Part shown: in pieces, positions 7,794 to 14,682 of the stretch
Position numbering within the stretch: the first letter of the stretch is position 1
Layout: each line of letters begins with the position of its first letter
NCBI GenBank assembly: GCA_026992705.1
Contig: JALWYT010000214.1
Span: 1-15,684, forward strand
DNA length: 15,684 bases
From: Thiotrichaceae bacterium
Lineage (GTDB): Bacteria > Pseudomonadota > Gammaproteobacteria > Thiotrichales > Thiotrichaceae
Direction: 5' to 3'
Notes under the pieces: generated by a model
What the model was told of the DNA's origin: nothing
The model's input: the letters and a program-made list of their open reading frames with translations, nothing else
The model's database searches: none
Program-made: the position numbers and the translations under genes

Positions 7794-8621
7794 CTACCCA
7801 TTTACACTAAAGTCTATCCCAAAAATATAAATACCCGACAAAATAAAAATACCTAACAAGACTCGATAAATGACAAATGGTAACACTCCCGTATTTTCTA
7901 ATAGTTTTAAAAAATAATGAATGCAAAGATAAGCAGCAATACCCGATAAAATGGTAGCAGCCATCATAGCTGGAATATCTACCATTGTTTCAGATTTAAC
8001 TAACTCAATCCCTTTTAAACCGCCTGATAAAATAATGGTTGGTATTGATAATAAAAAAGAAAAACGAGCCGCTGCACTGCGGGTTAAACCAACTATCAAT
8101 CCTGCTGTCATGGTGATACCTGAGCGTGATGTACCAGGAATCAAGGCAACCGCCTGAGCACAACCAATAATTACTACATCTCTCCATGTTATTGTATACT
8201 CATTTCGAGTACGCTTGCCCCTCCAATCTGCATACCAAAGTAATAAGCCAAAAGCAATTGAAGCAATAGCAATAATGGTTGCCCCGCGTAAATCAGTTTC
8301 AATATAATCCTTAAAAGTTAACCCTGCCAGACCCACTGGAATCGTGCCAAATAAGACAGCCCATGCTAATCGGCTATCATCTGTTTGCTGATAGGTAATT
8401 AATGATTTTACCCATGCCGATAACATATTAGTAATATCACCTCGAAAGTAAATTATCACGGCTATTAATGAACCAACATGCAAAGCCACATCAAAAGCTT
8501 GACCTTGATCTTGCCAGTTTGTAAAAGCAGGTACAAGAATGAGATGAGCTGAGCTTGATATTGGTAAAAACTCAGTTAACCCTTGAATCAGGGATAAAAT
8601 AATAATCTGTAATGTATCCAT
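7794..8621 (-). CDS. uppP: Undecaprenyl-diphosphate phosphatase
   Basis: Integral membrane enzyme (also called BacA) that dephosphorylates undecaprenyl diphosphate, recycling the lipid carrier for peptidoglycan and surface polysaccharides; its presence is linked to bacitracin tolerance. The 275-residue protein is nearly all hydrophobic membrane segments. It has the first signature GLTEFLPISSSAHLIL (14-29, with Glu17 and His26) and the second PGTSRSG (162-168, with Arg166), plus the FSFLLSIPTI stretch. Length is normal for the family. The start ATG is 12 bases after the stop of the upstream methyltransferase gene, so it is probably the last gene of the minus-strand group. It converges on degQ with a terminator between them. 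Confidence 0.97.
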   Translation of the reverse strand: MDTLQIIILSLIQGLTEFLPISSSAHLILVPAFTNWQDQGQAFDVALHVGSLIAVIIYFRGDITNMLSAWVKSLITYQQTDDSRLAWAVLFGTIPVGLAGLTFKDYIETDLRGATIIAIASIAFGLLLWYADWRGKRTRNEYTITWRDVVIIGCAQAVALIPGTSRSGITMTAGLIVGLTRSAAARFSFLLSIPTIILSGGLKGIELVKSETMVDIPAMMAATILSGIAAYLCIHYFLKLLENTGVLPFVIYRVLLGIFILSGIYIFGIDFSVNG

Positions 8622-8633
8622 AATATCATTTGT

Positions 8634-9797
8634 TTAAAGTCGATAACGCTGATCGCCCTGTGAAAACCCTATCAAAGTGGATGTAAAAGCTTTGCTTAAT
8701 GCGATTACCTTAAAACGATCCCCCATTTCAGCAGGTAAACTTAATGTGCGGATTTGTTGAGCTAACGTATATTGTTGCTCAGGGTATTTTATTAAGTATT
8801 CTGTAAATAGTGCTTCCAGTCCCGTCATAGTAAGAAACATTGCTTGTGTGGTAAAGCCAGATACATTGATTCCTGCATCTGATGCAGCATTAGCAACTGC
8901 AGTAAAATCAACGCTAGCTGTTATATCCTGCAATCCAGGATAAACTAAAGGATTATCATGTACACGATGCTGATAATGACATAATAGGGTTCCCATACTT
9001 CGTTCAGGGTGATAATACTCCTGTTGGGTATAACCATAATCAATCAACAAAATAACACCCTGCTTTAAACTGTCAGAAAGTGACAAAAACCAACCATTAA
9101 GATTACTATTAATTTCAGAAACATAATCCGTTGTAGGTATATTAAAAGACTGTACTTTTTCTAGTAGCATCTTATTAGCTGGAATATCTTTATAGTGGAA
9201 ATAATCACCCTGCCATATGACTTGTCGTTGCTGAACTTGCCCATTATGTAGGTGAAAAATATCAACAGGCATTGCATCTAGCACTTCATTCCCAATAATT
9301 ACGCCAATAAAATTTTTTGGTAACTGCTCTAACCAAATTATTTTGTCTAGTAAATGCGGTACATGCTCTTGTAACGTTTCTCGCTGACGTTGTTTTAACT
9401 CAGGACTAATATCCAAAATATAATAATGCTCAGGCAAACACGCTAAAACGTCTAACTGCTTGAGTATATCAGCTGCCATAATGCCTGAGCCTGCACCAAG
9501 CTCTAAAATATCCCCTACTCCTAGTACTTCTAATATATCTGCACATTGCCGAGCTAGACATTGTGAGAATAAAGGTGATATTTCAGGAGCTGTTATAAAA
9601 TCCCCTGTTGCTCCAATTTTCCGCATTCCTGCAACATAGTAACCTAGCCCAGGTTGGTACAATGCCATTTCCATAAATCGACGGAATGAAATACCCTGTT
9701 CAGTCTGCTCAATTTCATCTTTAATTTGATGAATTAATTGATTGCAATGTACTAAAGCATCTTGTGGTGGCATTGGGAGTTCATCAATAAATTGCAT
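8634..9797 (-). CDS. MidA/NDUFAF7-family SAM-dependent methyltransferase (DUF185)
   Basis: Bacterial member of the family whose mitochondrial protein NDUFAF7 dimethylates an arginine of complex I subunit NDUFS2. The bacterial substrate is not established. From ATG 9797 the protein has 387 residues, a usual family length. Motifs: FRRFMEMALYQPGLGYY (39-55), GDFITAPEISP (65-75), SAM-binding ELGAGSG (99-105) and GNEVLDAMPV (169-178), then LLIDYGY and a late DITASVDFTA, all typical of the family. The frame is open 26 codons further upstream, but that extension would overlap the preceding gene by 56 bases and has no family similarity, so I chose 9797. It sits 22 bases after the DUF1287 gene and 12 bases before uppP, which suggests one transcription unit. 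Confidence 0.92.
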   Translation of the reverse strand: MQFIDELPMPPQDALVHCNQLIHQIKDEIEQTEQGISFRRFMEMALYQPGLGYYVAGMRKIGATGDFITAPEISPLFSQCLARQCADILEVLGVGDILELGAGSGIMAADILKQLDVLACLPEHYYILDISPELKQRQRETLQEHVPHLLDKIIWLEQLPKNFIGVIIGNEVLDAMPVDIFHLHNGQVQQRQVIWQGDYFHYKDIPANKMLLEKVQSFNIPTTDYVSEINSNLNGWFLSLSDSLKQGVILLIDYGYTQQEYYHPERSMGTLLCHYQHRVHDNPLVYPGLQDITASVDFTAVANAASDAGINVSGFTTQAMFLTMTGLEALFTEYLIKYPEQQYTLAQQIRTLSLPAEMGDRFKVIALSKAFTSTLIGFSQGDQRYRL

Positions 9798-9819
9798 GCG
9801 TGTTGAGTTCTCTATTCTT

Positions 9820-10533
9820 TTATTTAGGCTGATACCGATAATGACCTGTAATTGGAAAAGCGAATAAAATATCATCTAGTTTTGGACCTTCTCCAATATT
9901 ATGAGAAATCATTAAACGGTTTGGATTGTCAGTACCAACATTAACAACAATACCAATATGTGGAAATTTTGGAGTAATTTGCCATGTAACAATATCGCCT
10001 ACTTTATAGTCTTTAGGATTGTCTGTAATAGGAAGTGTTTCACCATGACGCTTAAAAAAGGTTTGTAAATTATAGACACGGCGGTGGTCAATATTGCTGT
10101 CAGGTTTTACGGAACCCCAGATTTTTTTGGCCGGGTATAAGTTGAAGTGCTTGCTAATGTCTTCATGTACTAATTGCTGTAAATCAATGCCGAGCTTTCG
10201 GTAGGAGCGAATCACGACATCGGTGCAAACGCCCATATTGGCGGGTACATCGCCCATTGGGTATTTTATTCTCACATATTTGGGGTCATATCTCACTTGA
10301 TGCAACGTACGCTCAATCGCGGCATCGGATAGTTTATCGAAAAAAGTTTTTGGCTTTAGCGGGGCAGTATCTTGAGTAGGAATATCATTATTGATATTGC
10401 CAATTGTTTCTGAGGGTTTATTTAAGCTAGAGGGTAAATCGCTTTTGGTTTGTTTAGTGTGATAAAACCACCACGCAAGCATTGTTAAGCTAATAATGAT
10501 GATGAATAAAACAATAATTAAGATTTTTTTCAC
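9820..10533 (-). CDS. DUF1287 family envelope protein (YijF-like)
   Basis: Function unknown; the family resembles NlpC/P60-type cysteine peptidases in having a conserved Cys and His. From GTG 10533 there are 237 residues: a positively charged start, one hydrophobic segment (about 4-23) acting as a signal anchor or signal peptide, a low-complexity linker (to about 60), then the DUF1287 domain with Cys103 in GVCTDVVIRSYR, Asp149-His150, GDIVTW (179-184), His192 in PHIGIVV and His211. The domain is therefore probably periplasmic. A longer frame opens at a TTG (10614), but a minus-strand promoter candidate (10580-10608) lies inside that extension and the divergent dsrS needs upstream space, so GTG 10533 is preferred. 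The gene heads the minus-strand group with the MidA-type gene and uppP. Cell-wall function is inferred from domain and context only. Confidence 0.85.
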   Translation of the reverse strand: MKKILIIVLFIIIISLTMLAWWFYHTKQTKSDLPSSLNKPSETIGNINNDIPTQDTAPLKPKTFFDKLSDAAIERTLHQVRYDPKYVRIKYPMGDVPANMGVCTDVVIRSYRKLGIDLQQLVHEDISKHFNLYPAKKIWGSVKPDSNIDHRRVYNLQTFFKRHGETLPITDNPKDYKVGDIVTWQITPKFPHIGIVVNVGTDNPNRLMISHNIGEGPKLDDILFAFPITGHYRYQPK

Positions 10534-10579
10534 TGCGGCTATCCAATAGAGTTGCTTTTTTACAAAACGTAGATGAAGT

Positions 10580-10608
10580 ATATTAGCTTTTTTTAAATAC
10601 TCTACCAA
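10580..10608 (-). promoter_or_regulatory. Candidate promoter for the DUF1287-midA-uppP group
   Basis: On the minus strand TTGGTA (10608-10603), a 17-base spacer and TAATAT (10585-10580), each 4 of 6 to consensus. Transcription would begin near 10573, about 40 bases before the GTG at 10533, inside the divergent interval shared with dsrS. I found no equally good plus-strand promoter here for dsrS. Confidence 0.4.
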
Positions 10609-10623
10609 AGACAAAACGATAGC

Positions 10624-11763
10624 ATGTTCTACGAATCCGCTGTACCACTTTCTAATGAAGATAATTTGCGTTTAAATGTACTGCTTGCTCAAAAGCCGCA
10701 TGTAATACGCATTAATGAATCCAATATGACCTTATATGCTTTAACCGCAAAAGGTGAGGTTGCGATTAAGTTGAATCCAACAGCCCGTGATGAGGCGTAT
10801 TTGCGGGCGGTTCGAGAGTTGTTATCCATGAAGGTGACAGGTTCACCAGGTGGCTACCCTATTTTTATCAAACGCTGGACGCGAATGGGGCATACACATA
10901 ATACTCTGGAGCATATGCTGTTATTAGGGGAGCCAGAGGCGGTGACGGCGGTTGCCTATTCCAATGATTTAACGCATGAAATTGCTCGACGGGTATGGTG
11001 GGCAAATCCAAACACGGACATTGCTCGGCAATTATTAAGGCATGAATCTGTTGTGCAGGGTGATTTAGGTAAGGAGTTGACCGAGTTTTTAATGGAGTTT
11101 TTACCTTTTGAGGAGCGGCAATTAGATATTGTCAATACCATTCGCTTGTGCTTGCAGGGTGATTTAATGACTGAAAAGGAACGCTTGAATTTGTGGAAGC
11201 GAGCTAAACGTAAAAATCCTTATTATGTGGGTTTTATGCACGCTGACCCTGCATTGATTCCTGAAAAGAAAAAGCCTTCTGCACATGCTGAGATTGTTCA
11301 ATCACAATTAGCAAGTTTATTGGATAAGCAAAATATCTATGCAGAAACGCTGGTTTATTTGCTTTCTGAAACGGGGCAGAAGTGGTTGACAACCTTAAAA
11401 TATTCTTTGCATAAGCCAGTTGATCAAGATGTGATTATTTCCTTATTTATTGCGATTGATCAGCATTTTTCGATTCCTTTTGAAAAAGCACGCGGTGTCC
11501 GTCATTTAGAAGACGGGATTGAATTAGCGAAAAAATATTGCGACATGCAAAGTGATTGCCCTGACGATTTAAAAGCGGTTATTCAAGCCTTAGATGATAA
11601 ATATATAAACTTGTTAGAGGCAGTGTTGGTTTTATCACAACTTGGAGAAGATACATTAATCCCCATATTCAGTGGAAATGATTCGGTTGGGGCGGTAATG
11701 CGAAAACGCTTATCACCACTGACTACCCCTATATTAGAAAGGATTGATATATTAATGTCATAA
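10624..11763 (+). CDS. dsrS: DsrS-like protein of the reverse dissimilatory sulfite reductase system
   Basis: I recognise this 379-residue soluble protein as DsrS, encoded at the end of the dsr cluster of sulfur-oxidising bacteria such as Allochromatium vinosum. It is a cytoplasmic protein whose molecular function is unsettled. Recognition rests on the N-terminal SNEDNLRLNVLLA (10-22), the GSPGGYPIFIKRWTRMG stretch (73-89), LLGEPEAVTAV, ARRVWWA, the FLMEFLPFEERQ segment and NPYYVGFMHA. No signal peptide, membrane segment or cofactor motif is visible; the composition suggests an all-helical protein. It diverges from the DUF1287 gene and starts the plus-strand series running through cysG. No other dsr gene is in the window, so dsrS here is apart from a dsrAB core or at the edge of one. 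The call is from memory of the family without a search. Confidence 0.75.
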   Translation: MFYESAVPLSNEDNLRLNVLLAQKPHVIRINESNMTLYALTAKGEVAIKLNPTARDEAYLRAVRELLSMKVTGSPGGYPIFIKRWTRMGHTHNTLEHMLLLGEPEAVTAVAYSNDLTHEIARRVWWANPNTDIARQLLRHESVVQGDLGKELTEFLMEFLPFEERQLDIVNTIRLCLQGDLMTEKERLNLWKRAKRKNPYYVGFMHADPALIPEKKKPSAHAEIVQSQLASLLDKQNIYAETLVYLLSETGQKWLTTLKYSLHKPVDQDVIISLFIAIDQHFSIPFEKARGVRHLEDGIELAKKYCDMQSDCPDDLKAVIQALDDKYINLLEAVLVLSQLGEDTLIPIFSGNDSVGAVMRKRLSPLTTPILERIDILMS

Positions 11764-11773
11764 TATTGTAATG

Positions 11774-11808
11774 ACTCAGAGTAATTTAGGCAGAGCAGTA
11801 TTCTGAGT
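11774..11808 (+). other. Hairpin between dsrS and the 78-residue gene
   Basis: A 10-bp stem ACTCAGAGTA / TATTCTGAGT (one G-T wobble; 11774-11783 and 11799-11808) with a 15-base loop. It starts 11 bases after the dsrS stop. No T-run follows (TAATAAGCCC), so it looks more like an mRNA-stabilising or processing stem than a terminator. Confidence 0.45.
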
Positions 11809-11856
11809 AATAAGCCCTTTCGATACTATTGACGATGACAATTGAGAGAAAAGAAT

Positions 11857-12093
11857 ATGCCCTACTATGTTTATAAAATCACACAACCAACACCTATTCT
11901 AAAAAACCTAGAGCTTCAAGATACCTTTGAAAACTATCGTGATGCTCGGGCGTTGGCTCGTTCTATGCGTGCTGAGTTGCCTGCAAATAGCGGGATTACC
12001 ATACAACTTATCTATGCGGGAAGCACACTAGAGGCAGAGGAGCAACTTCAGGAAAAGCGTGAAAAACCTATCTTAAAAGAGTGGGAAAAGTAA
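11857..12093 (+). CDS. Small conserved-looking protein of unknown function
   Basis: 78 residues starting MPYYVYKI, from ATG 11857 with a purine-rich site (AGAGAAAAG) just upstream; a TTG at 11842 would bury that site. It begins with a short beta-like segment, followed by charged helical sequence (TFENYRDARALARSMRAEL) and a second strand (GITIQLIYA), ending in a highly charged helix with EKPILKEWEK. There is no signal peptide, membrane segment or cysteine. I have an impression of similar PYYVY-type proteins next to cysG in other sulfur-oxidising gammaproteobacteria, but cannot confirm it here. It lies 93 bases after dsrS and 7 bases before the next gene, so it is in the same series. Function unknown. 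Confidence 0.8.
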   Translation: MPYYVYKITQPTPILKNLELQDTFENYRDARALARSMRAELPANSGITIQLIYAGSTLEAEEQLQEKREKPILKEWEK

Positions 12094-12100
12094 TTTTTCA

Positions 12101-12553
12101 ATGGATGAAGATCAGTATCGAGCAGCTTATCAACAGATAAACCCTAATCGCTGTATTTTTGAAAAAGCTCATACGAATCGCCGTTGTCATTGTGAGAAAC
12201 GACGACGTTTTGTATTAGCAACTCGCGAGGGGATTGCTTGTGAATCGAAAGAAAGTTTGGCGAGATGCACAAAATTTCTTGATATTTTGCGAGATAGCTC
12301 ACGTTTTGCCTTAAAAATTACTTTCGTTGATGGTCCTTTGCCGCATAATAAGGAACTGCGAGTACAGGCAGGTGGAACATTGGCATTGCAAAAATTACTG
12401 TATAAAGATAAACACGCTGAAGATACGGTTGAGAATATTAACCAATTGCTGGAGCAAGCTTTGCTAGAATATGGCAGCTTAGAAAATATCCCTTATCAAG
12501 AGCTGATTAAGGGTGTTTTGACATATAAAGTGCGTCGTAAAAAACGCAAGTAG
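12101..12553 (+). CDS. Cysteine-rich protein of unknown function, possible metal or Fe-S binder
   Basis: 150 residues with five cysteines, all in the first 56 positions: Cys18, Cys29, Cys31, Cys47, Cys56 (C-x10-C-x-C-x15-C-x8-C), plus His24 and His30. This spacing could ligate an iron-sulfur cluster or zinc; that is an inference. The remainder is basic and helical, with LPHNKELRVQAGGTLALQKL (about 84-103) as the most family-like stretch, and ends in a basic tail (VRRKKRK). No signal peptide or membrane segment, so it is cytoplasmic. ATG 12101 follows the previous stop by 7 bases and precedes cysG by 9 bases; the Shine-Dalgarno site is weak (AAAAG), consistent with coupling. Position directly before cysG suggests a role tied to siroheme or sulfur metabolism, but no function can be assigned. 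Confidence 0.85.
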   Translation: MDEDQYRAAYQQINPNRCIFEKAHTNRRCHCEKRRRFVLATREGIACESKESLARCTKFLDILRDSSRFALKITFVDGPLPHNKELRVQAGGTLALQKLLYKDKHAEDTVENINQLLEQALLEYGSLENIPYQELIKGVLTYKVRRKKRK

Positions 12554-12562
12554 GACAATAAT

Positions 12563-13996
12563 ATGAAACACTTTCCTGTATTTCTTTCTTTAACGAATAA
12601 ACCCTGTAGCGTAGTTGGTGGTGGTGATGTGGCAGAACGCAAAGTAACATCATTACTCAATGCAGGGGCGGATGTAACCGTGATTGCCCCAGAGTTGACC
12701 GCTCAACTGGCTTATTTGGCGAAAGAAGGTGAAATTAAGCATATTGCTAGAGATTATCAGGAGGGTGATATTGATCAGGCTTTTTTAGTCGTCGCTGCAA
12801 CTGATAATCGCGAAGTCAATCAAGCCGTTGCAGAAAATGCCCATCAACAGCATATTTTGATTAATGTTGTCGATAATACCGACTTGTGCAATTACATTGT
12901 TCCTTCGGTATTAGATCGCTCTCCTGTAACCGTTGCGGTTTCTACAGGAGGGGCATCTCCTGTTTTAGCTCGTCAGCTACGCACTAAGCTGGAAAGCATG
13001 ATTCCATCAAGCTGTGGTGAATTAGCAAGCATTACCGAAGAATACCGTGAAAAAGTCAAACAAAAATTTGCAAGCTCTGCGGAAAGAAAAGCTTTTTGGG
13101 AAAATGCACTTAAAGGCACGTTTGCAGAATTGGTTTATGCAGGGCAACTTAGTGAGGCTCGTCAATTATTGGATAAATTATTAGCGGAAAAAATCACATC
13201 AGCTCAAATCGGTGAAGTGTATTTAGTTGGGGCTGGACCAGGTGACCCTGATTTATTAACCTTCAAGGCGGTGCGTTTAATGCAACGTGCGGATGTTATG
13301 GTATATGACCGCTTAGTTTCCAAGCCGATTTTGGATATGGCAAATAAGAATGCCCAGCGAATTTATGTCGGCAAGGAAAAAGATAATCATGCCGTGCCGC
13401 AGGATAAAATCAATGAATTATTGGTGGAATTAGCCAAGCAAGGTAAGCGAGTATTACGGCTAAAAGGGGGTGATCCTTTTATCTTCGGGCGTGGCGGTGA
13501 AGAAATCGAAACACTGGTTGAAGAAGGTGTGCCATTTCAAGTTGTACCAGGCATTACCGCAGCATCAGGCTGTGCAAGTTATGCAGGAATTCCGCTAACT
13601 CATCGTGATTATGCTCAATCCGTAACCTTTGCAACGGGGCATCTTAAAGACGGCTCCATTAATCTCAATTGGGAGCAATTAGCTCAGCCGAATCATACTA
13701 TGGTGTTCTATATGGGCTTGACGGGTATCCATGTGATTAGCGAGCAATTGATTGCACACGGTTTGCCTGCGGATATGCCCGCTGCGTTAGTCGAACAGGG
13801 GACAACACGCAATCAGCGAGTGCATATTGGTACATTGGAAAGCTTGCCGAAATTGGTAAAAGATGCTGGTGTACGAGCACCGACGTTGACAATTATTGGT
13901 AATGTCGTCAATTTGCATAAGAAATTGCATTGGTTTAAGCCTGAAAAATATCAATGTGAAACGGAGTTTAGTAAAAATACGGTAAAGCTTTCTTAA
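12563..13996 (+). CDS. cysG: Siroheme synthase (trifunctional CysG)
   Basis: Makes siroheme from uroporphyrinogen III: the C-terminal part methylates it twice to precorrin-2, and the N-terminal part oxidises this with NAD+ and inserts iron. The 477 residues are full length. N-terminal domain: NAD-binding VVGGGDVAERK (17-27), Asp104 in NVVDN (matching the catalytic Asp104 of Salmonella CysG), and SVLDRSPVTVAVSTGG (115-130), where Thr128 replaces the regulatory phospho-Ser128. C-terminal methyltransferase: VGAGPGDPDLL (222-232), VYDRLVS, LKGGDPFIFGRGGEE (300-314), VVPGITAASG (327-336) and THRDYAQS. AGGA at 12552-12555 supports the start. Siroheme serves assimilatory sulfite and nitrite reductases and is the precursor of the siroamide in DsrAB, which fits the nearby dsrS. 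The gene lies 9 bases after the cysteine-rich gene and 23 before the S24 gene. Confidence 0.98.
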   Translation: MKHFPVFLSLTNKPCSVVGGGDVAERKVTSLLNAGADVTVIAPELTAQLAYLAKEGEIKHIARDYQEGDIDQAFLVVAATDNREVNQAVAENAHQQHILINVVDNTDLCNYIVPSVLDRSPVTVAVSTGGASPVLARQLRTKLESMIPSSCGELASITEEYREKVKQKFASSAERKAFWENALKGTFAELVYAGQLSEARQLLDKLLAEKITSAQIGEVYLVGAGPGDPDLLTFKAVRLMQRADVMVYDRLVSKPILDMANKNAQRIYVGKEKDNHAVPQDKINELLVELAKQGKRVLRLKGGDPFIFGRGGEEIETLVEEGVPFQVVPGITAASGCASYAGIPLTHRDYAQSVTFATGHLKDGSINLNWEQLAQPNHTMVFYMGLTGIHVISEQLIAHGLPADMPAALVEQGTTRNQRVHIGTLESLPKLVKDAGVRAPTLTIIGNVVNLHKKLHWFKPEKYQCETEFSKNTVKLS

Positions 13997-14019
13997 AATA
14001 CAAATACATAGGTTAAAAT

Positions 14020-14388
14020 ATGTCTGAAGTAAGAATCAATATTGATGATGCGTTTAAGCAAAATATGAGTGATGGTAGTAGCTGCTCAGAGGCAGAACCG
14101 TTTGCTTTGCAGTGTATTGATAATAGTATGGAGCCTGAATTTCCTGTTGAGTGTATAATCATTATTGATCCAAGTGCGGTTGTTCGCGATGGTTCTTATG
14201 TATTTGCTAAGGACAATGACGGTGAGTATATTTTCAGACAACTTAAAATCGAAGGTGATGATTATTATTTAGTGCCACTTAACCCTGATTATAAATCATT
14301 CAAATTAGATAATGGCATCAAGCAAATTGAGGGCGTTATTACGCAACGAGCAGGGAAAAAACGTTCAATGCATAAGTGGTATGATTAA
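14020..14388 (+). CDS. S24/LexA-type peptidase-fold protein without catalytic lysine or DNA-binding domain
   Basis: 122 residues covering only the C-terminal domain of the LexA/S24 family: FALQCIDNSMEPEF with the nucleophile position Ser36, a beta segment (CIIIIDPSAVVRDGSYVFA), then GEYIFRQLKIEGDDYYLVPLN and a final strand (IEGVITQRAG). There is no helix-turn-helix region. Aligned with LexA EVTVKRLKKQG, the general-base lysine (Lys156 of E. coli LexA) is replaced here by Arg73, so normal Ser-Lys self-cleavage is doubtful. I have an impression that relatives with the same arginine follow cysG elsewhere, which would make this a family trait. Possible roles are a sensor, a scaffold or a protease with altered chemistry; none is proven. 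Placed 23 bases after cysG, with AGG about 8 bases before the ATG. Confidence 0.85.
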   Translation: MSEVRINIDDAFKQNMSDGSSCSEAEPFALQCIDNSMEPEFPVECIIIIDPSAVVRDGSYVFAKDNDGEYIFRQLKIEGDDYYLVPLNPDYKSFKLDNGIKQIEGVITQRAGKKRSMHKWYD

Positions 14389-14423
14389 TCACTTGCTGCC
14401 TTTTGTTTTATGTGGACTGCTTC

Positions 14424-14456
14424 TGTAGGTCGGGTCAGTGATAGCGTAACTCGACA
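14424..14456. repeat. REP-like palindromic repeat, degenerate copy
   Basis: Begins TGTAGGTCGGGT and ends AACTCGACA, with a 7-bp stem GTCGGGT / ACTCGAC (14429-14435 and 14449-14455, one G-T wobble) and a 13-base loop containing AGTGATAGCG. It closely resembles the dispersed TGTAGGTCGGGTTAG...GTAACCCGACA repeats found intergenically in many gammaproteobacteria. No second copy is seen in this window. It lies between the S24 gene and ccoS. Confidence 0.6.
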
Positions 14457-14487
14457 CAATATTTAAATTTAAGAGGAGTACATACAA

Positions 14488-14682
14488 ATGGAATCACTTT
14501 ATGTCTTAATACCAATTGGTATTATTGTTATGTTAATTGTTGTAGTTGGCTTTATATTGACAGTAAGGAGTGGACAATATGATGATTTAGACGGTACTGC
14601 ATATCGTATTTTAATGGATGATGATGACCCTAGAATCCCTGGAAATGAGAAAAAAGTGACTATTTCTAAGGAAAACAGGTAA
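14488..14682 (+). CDS. ccoS: cbb3-type cytochrome oxidase maturation protein CcoS
   Basis: Small inner-membrane protein needed to insert heme and copper cofactors into the catalytic subunit of cbb3 cytochrome oxidase. The 64 residues have the CcoS layout: one membrane segment (about 5-25), then the signature RSGQYDDLDG (27-36), YRILMDDDDP (39-48) and a short charged tail. The start is well supported by AGGAG at 14474-14478, 9 bases before the ATG. CcoS normally lies in a ccoNOQP-ccoGHIS region; none of those genes is in the window, so this copy is separated from the oxidase genes or stands beside an unseen part. It is 99 bases after the S24 gene with a REP-like repeat in between, so cotranscription with cysG is uncertain. 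Confidence 0.9.
   Translation: MESLYVLIPIGIIVMLIVVVGFILTVRSGQYDDLDGTAYRILMDDDDPRIPGNEKKVTISKENR

Noticed and set aside
9798..9875. N-terminal extension of the MidA-type protein overlapping the DUF1287 gene.
   Set aside because: A 56-base overlap with unrelated sequence is unlikely when an ATG at 9797 gives the family's expected start.
10534..10614. N-terminal extension of the DUF1287 protein from a TTG at 10614.
   Set aside because: It would run through the best minus-strand promoter candidate, lacks a ribosome site, and pushes the signal anchor away from the N terminus.
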